Translations under genes and position numbers: made by a program
Shown here: positions 24,908 through 38,400 of the stretch, piece by piece
How the letters are laid out: the number at the start of each line of letters is the position of its first letter
Position numbering within the stretch: the stretch's first letter is position 1
Assembly: GCA_948470475.1 (NCBI GenBank)
Contig: OX419338.1
Location: 7,822,205-7,886,204, forward strand
Length of the DNA stretch: 64,000 nucleotides
Origin: Galaxea fascicularis
Taxonomy: Eukaryota; Cnidaria; Anthozoa; Scleractinia; Euphylliidae
Direction: 5' to 3'
Notes under the pieces: generated by a model
Database searches by the model: none
What the model was told of the DNA's origin: nothing
What the model saw: only the letters and a program-made list of their open reading frames with translations

Positions 24908-27900
24908 AGTGTTTGGAGACAATCTGCAAGGCAAGAGACGTTCATACTAAGACGTGATCATAAGTGACTATGCCATCCTTTCGACATGACGTAACGCCAC
25001 ATCAAATACTATTTCTGTGTGACGCTTGGTTCCGGTCAATTTAATTTGTCGCGAAACCAGGCGGTGTTGGACACGACTCTCAAAGCATGCCGGGAGAAAT
25101 TTCCGACGGCTCTCATTTTCGCCTGATCGCCGGACGGTAAACAACTCCGTCGAGGGAGAAGATAGTCAAGATATGAGGACTGCTTCCCATGCTCAAAGAA
25201 ATCTCCGAAGATGTACACATTAAATCGTTCGCGGGGAAAGTAGCAGCTATAAATGCTTACTGCTGGATGCATAATGGGAGTATATACTGCATGGAACAAC
25301 TCGGGCAAACCGCACTTAATTTCGATCGTATTTACTGCATGGAACAACTCGCACTTAATTTCGATCGGTACTTTCTTCTTATTTGGAGTCTTATTGCTGA
25401 CCAAAAAGATACGCGCTATCGTGGTGTTTGATGGATTTTCGTCGAACACAAAAAGAGGAATCCACAAGGAAAAGGTGAGAATAATTCGAAAACAAAGCAA
25501 TGTTGTGTTACTGTTTTTGAATCGAAAACTCGTGCAAAGCTTGAGTAATCGAGTCTCTGCCACTGTATTTTCTAATCAAAAGGAATCGTGACGAGTCTGC
25601 CAGTCAAGGGTTGGCCCTTTGGAGACAAGGAGAGAAAGACAAGGCAAGGATTTTTTTTTTAAAGCAGTGGATGTAACAAATGAAGTGGCCCTGAAGGTGT
25701 TTGAGGTATACATAAGTTTTAAAATTCTCTTAGTTGTATTGGAGTAACTCTCTAAAGAACTTACAGACTCAATGTTGCCTTTTTTGAGTAAGTTTGATAT
25801 CTTACACATGCATTAATTATTTGAAAGGTTCTTGTCATTACTTCTATAATTTAACTGTAAGCTAAGTTTATACATATTGAAGCATAATTCATTGCATTGC
25901 CTTAAATTTGAGTAAATGCATGCCAGAAAAATGTATTTTGATGTAATGTATTTGCATTGGTATTTTTCCATTGTCGCTGAGGTTATTTTTTTCTTATTTA
26001 GTCTTGCAGGGAGAAGAAAATTCAGTGTGTAGTTCCTGAACTTGGAAGGCTTCACTGATTTTGTGATATCAGAGGATTCTGACTTCTTGACACACTTAAA
26101 TTCCAGGTGAACAAAATTTCAAAAATAAAAACTCAGTTTATCTATTAAATGTACAGGGGGTGTAAATGTATAAACCGGCTTGGGTGCCAGAAATGTTTTT
26201 TTTCTCGGAGACTGCACATGGAAGTAAATAAGGTTAATTTTTTTTATTGCAGGTTTATGGGCATAAATATAACTAGTAAATCTCAAGTAACTCTTGTTGA
26301 AAATTATTCATTGGACCGAAGTGTTGTTGTCAACAAAGTGGTGATCAAGTAATGATTTTAATATTACTGTAGCTACATTTTATGTTCATTATTTTGCCAG
26401 AAGCTGACACAACAGCACCTCCCATTGTACCTCATATTGACTGTACCAATGCAATTGTTCAACTGAAGGTCATCAGTGTGGAACAAGGAACATTGCTATG
26501 GACTGTTCCATGTTTTCCATTTTTGACTATTGAGCGGAGGAAGACAAAATCAGCCAGACAGAATGGAGTTCTACAAAAGGCTATTATGATTTTCAGAGCA
26601 TGCAATGAAATCTGGACTTCTCAAGTTAAAGACACAGTTATGTAACCTTGACCACATCATGCTTTCTTGAGATGAAAATAAAAATAAATGACCATAGAAG
26701 TGTTGAATCTGTTTACATTTCCTCATGTGAGGTTGATTGCTTAAGTGAACAAAGTACAGGAGACAGTGATGATGAGAGAGACCCTGAGTCAGACAGGAGA
26801 GACTCAGGAGGCCTTAGTGCTACATACCCTCCCATTTAAGGTTATGGGGGTTGCACACATATTAAACCAGACAATATGTTTAAATTATGCAAATGCAATT
26901 AGTGTTTTTATTGACTATGGACTTGGATTCAAACAAGTTGGCTACATTGGCCAAGAACTAACTAAATTCAATTCATCCATCCTCTTATCCAGCAAGGCAG
27001 GCTACAGTACGCCTCTGTTCATGACATGAAATTTTTAACAGCATGGGCCAAATCAGGGTATTTTATGACATTGCAACTTGCATTTGAAGGGGAATAGCCA
27101 TCCCAAGTTTTAAGAGCTAGTAAAACCATTCAGTAGCCTGTCAAAATATTGTTACATTTGATTTTTCTTGGTCAAAGCATCCCTGTATGGATGATCTGCA
27201 TACACTGTATATGTGCATTTCTTTGGCGGTTAGTTGGGAGTGCCTCCACTTGGAGGGCCAAAAGGCCGCTTTGAGGACATGCCGAAGAACTGGATCACAT
27301 AAACACTAAAAACAAATAGCAGGAAAGCATTACAACATAATACAACAATAATACATACTCTTATAGTAATAAAACTTCTACAGGAATCACACCATCAACT
27401 CCCGCGAAATGCCGTGAAATTGAGGAGAATATGTGACAAATTACGAAAAAGCCCAAACTTCAAGGCAGATTTTCATCGTTAAAATGGCGGGGCCCGCCTG
27501 GGCCCGCCGCACGTTTCTTAAAGATCAACTATCGAACTAAAGTTCTGTGCAAAAATAATCCCCGATACTGACCCTTGATTGTCGAAAATCGAACAAATGA
27601 TTGTCCATGTCAAACGCGTGTGCGTGACAACCGTTTTCAATTCAACAAGATTTCCATCGACTAGTTTTAATACAAAAAATGCTTACCTGAATTTAAAACT
27701 TGAACAATAACTGGCCCATATATTAAACTTGAAGCTCCCAGAAAATATTCCTTTCTTTCTTTACATCAATGTGGAAATCGGTCGAAGACGATGAACCATT
27801 CTTGACATTCCGAGACGAAAGTGTCCGCCATTGCTTCTGCAAAGGCGACATTATGATTGGCCGAATAATGTCACGTGAACCGTGTCCAACACCGCCTGTC

Positions 27901-28760
27901 GCGAAACAATGCAGTACGCACAGGCCAACCAGGTTTAGACTTGAGCCGATTCCACCGACTTCACAATTCGTCAGTGATTTCGAATCGAGTGATAGCATTT
28001 AGCCTGGCATTTAGGTAGCATTTGGTGGTTTTTCACCTAGAGATACGAGGGATAAAACTTGAGTAAAGTAAACGTGTAACTACAGACAACCATACACAAC
28101 AGCTCTAAGTTCTTATCACTCAACAATGTGCCCACGATCCGTGAAACTACGATGTGGCCATAAATTTCATTTAACGCACTCCTGATCAAAACCGTCCCCA
28201 GCACATAAACTGACTTGAAAAGTGAAACGGAGACTGACTTTTAGATCTAACACCAATGTTAACCCAGAGACTGCAGACGGGATCCAGACTTCTATGAATT
28301 ATTGAGGCACCACGGTGTGCTTCGAAACATGCAAATTTCCTTATATACCTTACTGGGACGGTCCATTTTTCTCAACAGGACGCGCCAAGAAATAAACCAA
28401 CTTTGTCTTTCAGTGTCACAAGAAAGTTGACTCTAATAAACAGAGCTCTGCAAAATCTGGAAGTGAAGACTGTTGTGATTGGTGATAACTTGGTAACTCT
28501 GTTGCCCGCTGGAGTGGCAAAATAAACGGAGCTAAGATTCGAAACCACTTTGCAATCAATGGACTTGCAACTTCGATGGCTTAACGTCAGATCATTTAAA
28601 GTACCTGCTGGTAAAACGCCTAGAAGCCATTCAACTTTCAAATTAGTGCGGTTTGATGAATATTTTATGATGTTTCAGATTTTGTTCCTGTTTACATTCA
28701 GTCAGTTGACTACCAACGCAGCACCACAGTTTCTTTAGAACTACTCCCTTTACCAATAAG
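24908..28760. other. Repeat-rich upstream region of TRPA-A, no supported gene
   Basis: Short frames occur (26149-26352, 26382-26645, 26648-26839 with a Ser/Asp/Glu-rich run, 27769-28002) but none has a recognisable domain and they do not join convincingly. An 18 bp sequence CAGGCGGTGTTGGACACG at 25058-25075 is repeated inverted at 27881-27898, possibly marking ends of a decayed 2.8 kb element. The TRPA-A promoter and 5' exon should lie here, but I cannot place them. Confidence 0.4.
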
Positions 28761-31700
28761 ATGTGTGACGATGACGCAGTGACAATTGTCTGTGTTTTAC
28801 TAAAAAATAAATAAGAAGTGAGTAAGTAAATAAGTAAGTAAGAAGTTCATCATTAAGTCTTACCATCTAGCGTACTGTACTGGAAAGTAGGCTAATTCTT
28901 GGTTTTCAGTCATGTGCAAGTTACGCAAGTTAAGAAATAAAATCATCAATCAACTAAATAAACTCCAAAATCCCAAAGTCTCAGGGCTGTGCGATATTCC
29001 GTACTCGGGTTATTCGGCAAAATGTACCACTCAAAATTACAGAGTTTACGGTACACACGCGCCATGATGGTGTCCCTCTGAGGGGTACCATATTGCGGCC
29101 GGAAACGAGTGAAAACATCTGGAATTTACTTTGGCTATCTCAAAGGTTTTCTTCTCGCTTTCCAGCTAGCAAACATTCACACAGACGCTTCTCTTGTGAT
29201 GTTGGCTTTTCAGACCTCTAAAAAACACGCTGAATCGATGTTTTCGTGTACGTGACATGCTTGTGAGCAGAAATCTTTATGTCACGCACTGTGAAAAAAC
29301 AAAAAATTCAAACTGCTTTATTTTCAAAACAAAGCACGCTACTGAGCTGAAATATGCAAGCAGATACATTTCTCAAATGTCTTTTACGCGGGGGGAAGCT
29401 AAAAATAGGAAACGTCTCTTTACTTTCGAATTTATTTTTTATGACGTGACGTGAAAACACCTTACCACATTGCATTACCAAGCAATCCCATAACTGGCAG
29501 ATAATACATGAACCGCAAACTGTAAAAATTATAACATTTCTGTTTATAAAGTGAGTAAATGCAGAAGATTTACAATAGAAATTGGGTACTAATTGTTACA
29601 TAGAAAATTCAGAGGTTGTGGGGCTCTTGCAGGTACTTCATTTGATTGGTTACATTGTTAAGCAACCTTGAACGTAGCTTCGTATCATTGAAATTCTAGA
29701 AAATCATATGATAAGAACTCAATCCTCAATTGTTTCAGACCTCAGGGGTGAACCCAGGGATGTTGATTGGTATCCTAGCCGACCCCTTTAAGAACAAATG
29801 AATAAAAGGAAGTAGTTTCTAAAGAAACTGTGGTGCTACATAAATGGGGGTGCTGCAAACTGGAATTTGGTATTATGAACGGAGTTGATAATGTAAATTG
29901 ACAACCGGCGTACAGGGATTCTAAAACTGAGCTGACGTTTCTGGAACGTTGGCACCTCTTCAGAGCGAATTTGACGAAAGGCTAACGCTCCAAACGTCAG
30001 TCTTTAGCCCTGTGCAGTGGTCAATTTACATTATTAACTCCGTTGATTAAACCAAATTCTTGTTAAGAAATATGGGAGTCGCATATTTACTCAGTTTTGC
30101 AGTTAAATCTAGACTACTTTGGTCAGTCATTAGATGAAACGATACCGATGATACTGAAGCCAGCCAAAGTAGCCAGCTGCGGCTCCTCTCTGCCGCGGAG
30201 AACAGTTTGTAATCTTACTCATTATAAAAGTAACTGATTGTTTAATGAATAACTGACTCACTGACTGGCCGACCGACCAACTGACTGACGGCCTGCATGA
30301 ATGAATGACTCACGAAATTCGGTCTGTAACAAAGTACTAGCTTTGGGGGTCATGTAAGATACCAGGGGTAGCGGAGGCCGAACGAAACAGGTTAAGGTTA
30401 CGGTATACCTTCAGATTAGCAAGTGATGCGAGATGTGATCTCTAATGTAAAAAATATGTATATTGAAAAAGATTAAAAATTGGCAGAGAAACAGTGGTCT
30501 TACGTTTTGGCCGGAAGGAAAAATTACCCTTTTAATTGACATTCTTAGGGCTGTTTAGGGCTGATTACAGATGGTGTACGCACTACGATCGCGTTGCATT
30601 GTGGATGGATAATTTTCAAGATGGCGGCGGAAAAGTGCGAGTTGGTTGAGTATTGCAATGTGTTTTTTCTTGTTGCGCGTTATTCCAGACCTATATAAAG
30701 AGTACTCCGAAGTAATTTTGGTCAAACTCCCGCTCGCAACCACTCGAGCAACAGCAAAAAGCAACTGACGAAAGAAACCACCTAAGTTTCCGAAACCGGT
30801 CTTGCAAAACTAACCAAACATTTCTTATCAGAACTTTATGGCCACTCCAAACGACGATCGAGTCGCCGCCATGTTCTTATGAAACATTGGCACCTTATAA
30901 CTGAGAGAAATAGACTCAGTCAAATACACTCCGCCTACAGGAAGGACAAGTCTCTAAAAGACCTTCTGGTCAGAGCTAAAATCCTTTCGCACATTTAACA
31001 ACAACATTCTGGAGTTATAAACGGTAAGGGTCAAGTGACAAAATTAAATCACTAACCCGGGCTGATTAGTTGTCAGCGGGATATCCACTTGGGAAAAATC
31101 AAACAGCTTTTTTCTCGAACTGCTTGGCTTTTCACCTGATTCAGGCAAAACTTTTCTTAACAGTAACTTCAGACACACTTCCAAGTTCCGTTGGCGTTGA
31201 GCAAGATGGTGCTTTTGGTCCGCCAGCGACTCGCTGTGGAGACGGGAAAAACTGCCATTAATTCTTTTGTTTGCGGATTGTACTGGGCTGGCAGACGGAT
31301 AAGAGAATTCGTTTCGCTCCCGAAGCCATTTGCCGACGAAAACAGTTGAAAAGCCAAAAACAGCTCGAAACCTTTAACACTGTTTGTGATAGACTGTATA
31401 CTGTAAACTGCCTTCGTCTCGATTTCGTGTAGCTCACTGTTTTGAAACTCTGACTGGCGAGAAAGTGACCACCCGCGTTACGTGTTCTGATCGTACCGAC
31501 TACTTTAACCTCAAACTCGAAAAGGTCTAAAAAGGTCAGAATAAAATTTACTCAGGTGAAAGAGATTAAGTTGTTCTACAGATAGTCAAGAATGTACGCT
31601 TTCAGTTGCTTTAGGTCGTTGGGAATGAACATTTTTATTCTCACTCGCTGACATGAAAAGTAACGAGTTTTAAAGAAGCGAGATTTCTTTCAAGCAAAAT

Positions 31701-32100
31701 CGTTTCTGACTTTGTATCTAAAAACATTTTTATTGCCCACAGCTTCAAAAGCTTATTGCAATGCTCTGCACACTAAAAGAGAGGTGAAATATTTTACGCA
31801 GCAATTTCTTTTTCGCATCAGCTTTCATACTCTTTTTTCCCGCCATTTTTTGAACACCGCCCATTCGTTTCTGCGCCCTGCTTGGACGCGAGACACCGTT
31901 CGTGAAGGTACGGTAACCTTAAAACGACATGGAAAAAGACACTGCATTGAGCCAATCCTTCGAAATTTATACCAGGCGGCTGCACTGAGCATCACCCAAA
32001 AAATCATACTTCCAAGCCTTGTTTACGCCTATCGCAAACTGTCTCAACCGGTGTGAACTCCAGGCTCCACTCAACTGTCACTTATAGGAAATTTAAAAAC
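28761..32100. other. Intergenic repeat-rich region between TRPA-A and TRPA-B
   Basis: No supported gene. It holds GTAAGTAA-type short tandem sequence near 28816-28845, the inverted dispersed repeat at 29868-30061, and short frames without recognisable homology. Confidence 0.5.
29868..30061. repeat. GACGTTTCGAGCGTTAG-type dispersed repeat, two-armed copy
   Basis: The left arm runs from AATTTGGTATTATGAACGGA through GATAATGTAAATTGAC; the right arm mirrors it as GTCAATTTACATTATTAACT...AAACCAAATT. The core holds CTGACGTTTCTGG and TCAGAGCGAA. Single-arm relatives occur at 35056-35155, 40758-41155 (interrupted) and 57598-57775, several with the flanking motif TTTCTTTAGAAACTAC. Confidence 0.65.
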
Positions 32101-32112
32101 TTTAATCTAATA

Positions 32113-32735
32113 ATTAACAATAATAATTTAAATTTATATAGCGCAGACCTCTATGTGGATATATTCAGTCGCGCTTCACAATATTATTAAGGTAAAATTA
32201 TGTTAAAAATAACTGAAAATATAAGAAACTATTAAAAACTACGAAACCTATGCACTCAAAAGCAACAATTGCCTAGTTAAAACTAGTTGAAAAAATAAGA
32301 CATGAATACGAATCTATTTGAAAGCTAAATTAAAAAAAAAAAGAGTTTTGACAGCAGTCTTGAAAGTGTCCAATGTCTTTATGTTGCGAATTGTCGAAGG
32401 TAATGCATTCCAAAGATAAGGAGCAGCTGATTGAAATGCACGATCCCCAAGGGTTGGACGGGTCTTGGTGCTAGGTAACTCGAGTAACAAAGACTCGTTT
32501 GACCTAAGAGAGTACCTGGATTGCTTTTTGATGCTAATTAAACCAATCAAATAATTGGGAGCTAGCCCATATAAACACTTAAATGTCAAAAGTAGAATCT
32601 TAAACTTTATACGGTAACTAATCGGGAGCCAAAGAATGTGGAAGAGCAATGGTGTAACATGACAGAATCTTGGTGTTCCAGTGACCAACCGAGCTGCGGC
32701 ATTCTGTATCCGTTGGGGTTTCATGAATCTACTAA
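32113..32735 (-). pseudogene. 5'-truncated non-LTR retrotransposon, reverse transcriptase C-terminus
   Basis: An open frame of 136 codons (32724-32314, minus) reads QNAAARLVTGTPRFCHVTPL, then LLTFKCLYGLAPNYL, YSLRSN, DRAFQSAAPYLWNALP and LDTFKTAVKTLFF. This pattern is diagnostic of the C-terminal end of CR1/jockey-type non-LTR polyproteins. Beyond the stop, the sequence complementary to 32100-32160 reads GCGCTATATAAATTTAAAT, a typical 3' tail ending in an AAT-rich run. The endonuclease and the RT catalytic core are missing, so this is a dead, 5'-truncated copy. Confidence 0.85.
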
Positions 32736-33367
32736 ATTCCGTAACACTTGTTCTCAGAATTGGGAGAGTTTAAAACTGTTCGATAATCGCAATTACATCC
32801 TTGATGTAGTATGATTGGAAAAACGTTTTCCCAGGCGCTATGGATAAACATATGATGCCCGGACTCGGGCGTCATCATCCTGGAGTATGTGGGCTGAGTT
32901 TGTTGGTATTCTACTCTGTTCTGAGAGGTTTTTCTCGGAGGACTTCGGTATTCCCTCTCACCAAAAACCAACATTTGAATTGATTTGATCCGTTATTAGG
33001 CTGCTGGACACCAGTTGATACCAGCTGATTAGTCTTTCCAGGGTAAATAAAGTTGCTTTTTCTTTTATATGTTGCGCTTACAGGGGCACAAAACGACCAA
33101 TTTGTTGAAAAATGTATTATTATACCCCAGTTAATAAAACTAAATGTTATTCAGGCATTTTCAGGTCTTTTTTAATATTGCTGGGAAAAAAATATCTGTT
33201 CCTTTTTGCCAGCAAGACACACAAGATATTTCCCAGCCAGCTTGATAAAATTGGTTGGTTTCCCAGCCAGGTGCAAATTGACAACCTGCACAACAACAAA
33301 AAAGACAATTTCATATGTCGTACGCCAAAATGGGCGTGGCAAAAGGCCTCAAATCAAGCCGTCAATA

Positions 33368-33385
33368 GGGGGGGGGGGGGGGGGC
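33368..33385 (+). repeat. Poly-G tract
   Basis: An uninterrupted run of about 17 G residues in the TRPA-A/TRPA-B intergenic region. Similar G-rich runs occur near 12865-12890 and 13261-13277. They are possible G-quadruplex or assembly-error sites. Confidence 0.6.
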
Positions 33386-33713
33386 ACAGGGAGAGGAGGA
33401 GACACAAATTTCTCACAACAATCCACATTTCGCCAGCCAGCAACACTCACACTGCTACCATACTTCAGTAGTTACCAACCGAAACCATCAGCAGAAAGAA
33501 ATTTCATAACCAACTCCGGGAAATAACTGATATTTTGCCAGCCAGCACAATACCTCGGGGGAACAGATAAAGTGAGGAACAGATTCGTTTTGTGCCCCTG
33601 CGCTTAACACGTGTTAGAGCCTTAAAACAGCGTATGCATGCAAACAGGGGACACAGCAAAGATGAACGCAACGCGATCCAATTATCCTGTGCAATGGATT
33701 TGTTGAACTCTGA

Positions 33714-34560
33714 TTGCAATTAGACAAACCAAGAAATCGTATTACACTAAGGCGGCTTCACGATAACAAAACGAATTTACGGATGACTTGGCGTGTTGTT
33801 AATGATCTCACTTCTCGGAAATCTAATGGTTGGTCCATAAAAGAAATTAAACAAAATGGTGTATCCGTTTGTAATCCACAAGAATTAGCTACAGCTTTTA
33901 ATCTGATTATTCCGCCACTGTAGGATCTAAATTAAACTTGCTAATGAGATACCTGTTCATAACAATTGTCGCACACATCTGCATTATATGATCAATCCTT
34001 AATACCCGATAGCGCTAACTTTGAGTTTTTGCCAACCAATCGCCCTAAAGTTCTTTCCCTTTTATCTAAATTAAGTAAATCAAAAGAAGCTGGATTGGAT
34101 ATGATTTCTGCCTAACTTCTTCGTATTTGGGCTGACCTAATTGCTGATTCCCTTTGTTTGATTTTATTACCTCTATAGCGACTGGCCGGTATCTTTCCTG
34201 AAGAATGAGTGTCCTAGAGTAGTGCCAGTCTTTCAAACAGGGAGACCGTACTGACCTAGGCAATTACCGTCATACTTCCGGCTATCAACCCAGTCATGTA
34301 GTTGCAAAAGTGTTTAAAAGGATTATTTATGATCTAATGGCTAATAATATCTATCTCTTTGTTTCGGTCGCTCCACTCTACAGTTAGCTCATTGCTTAAG
34401 GCAACCGATGATTGGGCGTATAATATAGATCAGAAGAACGAGAACGCCGTAGTATTCACAGTATTCTGACGTCTAAACTGTCTGTGTATGGCATAAAAGC
34501 GAAAAGCAGTTTACTTGATTTATTGTAGTTTTAACGAATAGTTTATATTATGAGTTTTCG
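33714..34560 (+). pseudogene. Decayed non-LTR reverse transcriptase fragment
   Basis: The frame from 33714 reads TWRVVNDLTSRKSNGWSIKE and NPQELATAFN, the linker between endonuclease and RT in non-LTR elements. Further on, FLPTNRPKVLSLLSKLSKSK, EAGLDMIS, LLRIWADLIADSLCLI, AGIFPEE and later LLKATDDWAYNID can be read, separated by stop codons and frameshifts. This is an RT domain broken in many places and clearly non-functional. It lies on the opposite strand to the 32.1-32.7 kb fragment, so the two are separate insertions. Confidence 0.8.
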
Positions 34561-35055
34561 TTTGAAGGATGTATCTAATGTAACTGCTGAGAAAACCGTG
34601 GATGAATAAAGTTATTTAATTTGATCTGAATTTACATATTAGTTAATTCTACGTTCAGTGCTAATGCAGTGAAAATACGAAACTAACCCTTGATCAACTC
34701 ACTCAGTGACTCGGATTCTAAAGGCTGAGTGTTAACCTTTCGTCAGAGCGAATCGAGGAATTATGGGTTGTGTGTGGTTTATATAGAGGAGATGTAGCTT
34801 GCACGCTATTGATGTTTAAAGTGGGCAACGTTCAACATATAGAGAAAAAAGTTGATCTTCCATGCATGGTCTCTGCTTTATCTACGCACGTAAAACCAGT
34901 TAAAGTTTACGTACGTGTACGCTTTTAAAAATCAACCTTACGTGCGTAAATAAAATACAAACGATGAATGGACTGTATCGACTGGGTTTGTATGACTGTT
35001 TAACTTCGCTCAACTTTTACATTTACGCACGATCTTCCATACCTCGTCTCTAAAA

Positions 35056-35155
35056 TTTGGTATTATCAGCAGAGTTGATAGTCTAAATTGACCACCGTAC
35101 AGGGATTCTAAAAGCTGACGTTTCGAGCGTTAGCCCTTCGTCAGAGCGAATCCAG
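35056..35155. repeat. GACGTTTCGAGCGTTAG-type dispersed repeat, single arm
   Basis: Contains AATTTGGTATTATCAGCAGA, TAAATTGACCACCGTACAGG, AAAGCTGACGTTTCGAGCG and CCCTTCGTCAGAGCGAAT. It is an uninterrupted copy of the sequence into which the 40.8 kb MITE was inserted, and lies about 330 bp upstream of the TRPA-B start. Confidence 0.65.
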
Positions 35156-35484
35156 TGTCTCTATCCGTCGTCTCTATTTTGTTTACGCATGTTAAGCCAG
35201 TTAAAGTTTGCGTACGTAGACGCACGTAAAGATTCGACCTAAGATCCTGAAGATCCTAACTAACGCTCTGCGGGTGTATATTGCATTCAATCGATTGACA
35301 TGTAAATTACGATAACAATGTACTTCGCGCCCCTTCAATAATAAGCCGACGAATTAAATTCCGAAGCAAGCTCATTTCAAGAGCCCGTTAAGGAAACACA
35401 ATACCTCCATTACGTTTGTGAACACCTTTATCGGAAACCCTGGCGACCGCACGTTTAAAAGCAGCTGAGGAAGAAGAAGCCCTT

Positions 35485-38400
35485 ATGGCGGATAAAAATA
35501 ATCAGAGAAATAATTTTCTCTCCCCGATGGACGACGATCATAATGGAAACGTTGACCTGGGCGACGGTCCAAAGATAAATTCCGTGAGCAGAGAAAGGTT
35601 GGTTTTAGAAATGAGTGAACTTGGAAAGCCTATTATATCGCGCGCAACCGGCTTGTTCGAGGCTGTACGAGATGGAGTTGTAGATCTGGTAAACCAACAG
35701 CTTATGAAAAAGCAACACATTGAAGGAATTAACAAGTTGGATCAGTCTGGCCTAGCTCTGCTCCATCAAGCAGCAAGATATAACCGGGTGAATGTAGCCG
35801 GGACGTTGCTAGATCACGGCGCAAGGATCGATGTCCGAAGCAGAGAGGATAATCTGACACCGTTACATATTGCAGCGAGGTAAGTTTGGTTTAATTGTCA
35901 CGCAAGGTATAGTTTGGTCAATATTCAGCCCCCATTTGCGACGAAGTTAAGAGTCCGATAGTTCTCGTTTATCGCTGCCCAAGCTTAATCCTTTGCTCCG
36001 TGCACAAAAGTGTCATACGACTGAATGGAAGCCGTATTAACACATGAATATTATCGGTCTGCGTTGATCGATTTACATGCGAATTAAAGCAGACAAAACT
36101 CGTGCTTGATAATGATCTTTGTTTAGCAGCCACTTTACTGAAGCGCAGAAAAATCAGCTTACTTTAAAAATGATTTGATTGCGTGCATGACAGATATTAC
36201 CAACAGAACAATTTATGCATCCAATGCAACATGTATTTTAAATTAAAGATCTTCCAGGACTAAAACCTATCGTCATTTGTAACTCAAAGTTAAGTTTTTC
36301 GAGAAGTTTTGGGAAATGAAATTTGTCTTAAGTTGATCAGAACCGAGAATTGATAAACAACTCGACAATGAATGCCTTTGGGAAATACGGATGAGGGAGG
36401 AAAGCAAAGAGACATTGAGAGACTTCAAATTCAATAAGTTAATTAAGTGGAACAGAATTTGATTTTGGCCTCGTCGATCGTCTTTTACTGAAATCTGGGA
36501 TAGCGACAAAACAAGGCTAGACATATTGCGGTCCAGAATATTTTGACGACATCAACGAAGTCAGTGGACTTGCATACAATAATAGTAACAACACAATTTG
36601 CATGTGGCTTGTCAATAGGTCTTTGTTATCATTCTTTCGGCGTGTTAATTGATGTATGAAAATGTTTGGCTCCAAACTAGGCCCGAGTTAGACGCCGTAC
36701 TTCACATGAGCCGAACTTAATTACAGTTTAGGTCGGCCCAAATTAGTTAAGTTCTCCTTTTGAGTCAAACTCCGAACACATTAACATGATTATGCATTTG
36801 ATTCGGCTCATGTGAAGATCGGTGTCTGTGAAGAACACCTCAGCCGATCCAAATGAAAGGTCAAACGTCGTATTTCACCTGAGCTCAAGGGCTGAGTTTA
36901 TTTCGGCTCATGTGAAGTACTGCATTTGACCTGGGCCTAAATAATGCGAGATGAGAGTGATTCAGCAGTTTAAAGAAGATAAAACTGGCAAAGAAGGAGA
37001 AAGGTAAGATGGAAGAATAAGATGTACAGTTTTAAGAAGTTTCAGAACACATGGATCTGATCTATGTGTTAAACTTCTTAAATCTTCGGGTATTACAATC
37101 CAACCTCACCACTATGACATGTTATCGCTGTGTCATCACCTCTTTAAGTTTCAGACCAATAATATAAAAATAACACTACTAGTTGGAGTTACAACAAATT
37201 TTTTTAGAGAACTGAAATGTTTACAGTCTGTGTTTATGTCGACTTTAGACCCAAAAAATGGTCACGGGAGTGTATTAATCGCGTAGACAATGGACACTTT
37301 GTTAGTCTATAAGCAACTCCATAGCCTGCGTGGCAGGCGTTTGTAGGGGACGGAGGGGAATACTGCGGGCGCGTGAGCAAATATTAATTCCCCCTTTTCA
37401 CTCCCTTCGAACGCCTGCCACGCAGGCAAGCCTGCAGGGTTCCCATACATTTGGGGTGAACAAGAACGATCCAAGAAAATGAAGAAAATTTAGATTTTAT
37501 TCGTTCGTACTTTGCTTGTCCCACTGAGAGCCTGGAACAAACTGAACAAGTTCAGAATTCAGAGATTTTCTTGGGCGGTTGAATTCTTAAAAGGACAATC
37601 GCTTGGGCAACTAGTAATCAGAAGGTCATAGGCTCGCCTCCTGTTGAAAGAACTCGGAATTCTTTTCCGTTTTGAGTTTGCGCAATTGCATAAATCACAT
37701 CTTTCATGAACATTGGTACTTTTTCAGATTCAACTGTGTCGAAACCGTCAAGTTACTGCTTCAAAGAGGCGCCAACCCCGCCTTGGCATCTTCTAATGGC
37801 AACACAGTATTACACTTTGCCGCACGCCGCGGAAATGACCAAGTCGCGGATCTTCTCGTACATCACGCAAAAGCTGACGTCAACGCCAGAGATTCCTCCA
37901 ACATGACCCCACTTCACCTGGCTTGTGTCAGTGGAAACGCAGCGATTTCAAAGATGCTGATTCAGCGAGGAGCTGACATAAAAGCTAAATCCACCGAGCT
38001 TATGACACCTCTTCATACAGCGGTGTATCACGGAAATGCTGAAATCGCTGCGTTGATTTTGGGAACGGGTAGGTAGACAGTGTGATTCAAATCGATTGAT
38101 TAAGCGGATTGATTGATCAATCTCCGGCCTTCGATTAATGTGGAGGATGGCCGAGTGGTTTAGGGCGCTCGATTTCAATGTGATGACCCGGGTTCAAATT
38201 CCGCTCTAGCCATTAGCTGGTGTTGTTCTGGGTTAGTGCCTTGTTCAACTCCTTTGTCATCCATGTAAATAGCCAACTGGTCTGCCTCCCCCCAGTTGGG
38301 GGAGTTTCATTGGCCCTGAAAAGCCTCTCTAGGGGAGTAGTCAATTAAGTATTTATTTATGCTCGTGAGATCGACGTGGGTATCCGCGGCAACATTTATG

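Noticed and set aside
26382..26839. Candidate small gene on the plus strand upstream of TRPA-A
   Set aside because: No domain recognised, frames do not join by clear splice sites, and the acidic tail is low complexity. Treated as possible decayed element.
27723..28002. Overlapping 77- and 91-codon frames on both strands
   Set aside because: Neither reads like a known protein, and both span the 18 bp inverted match, suggesting repeat sequence.
38141..38212. Possible tRNA gene (Leu/Ser-like)
   Set aside because: Boxes A and B are present but no acceptor stem pairs at the ends, and the same head and body recur as a SINE at 48.9-49.1 kb.
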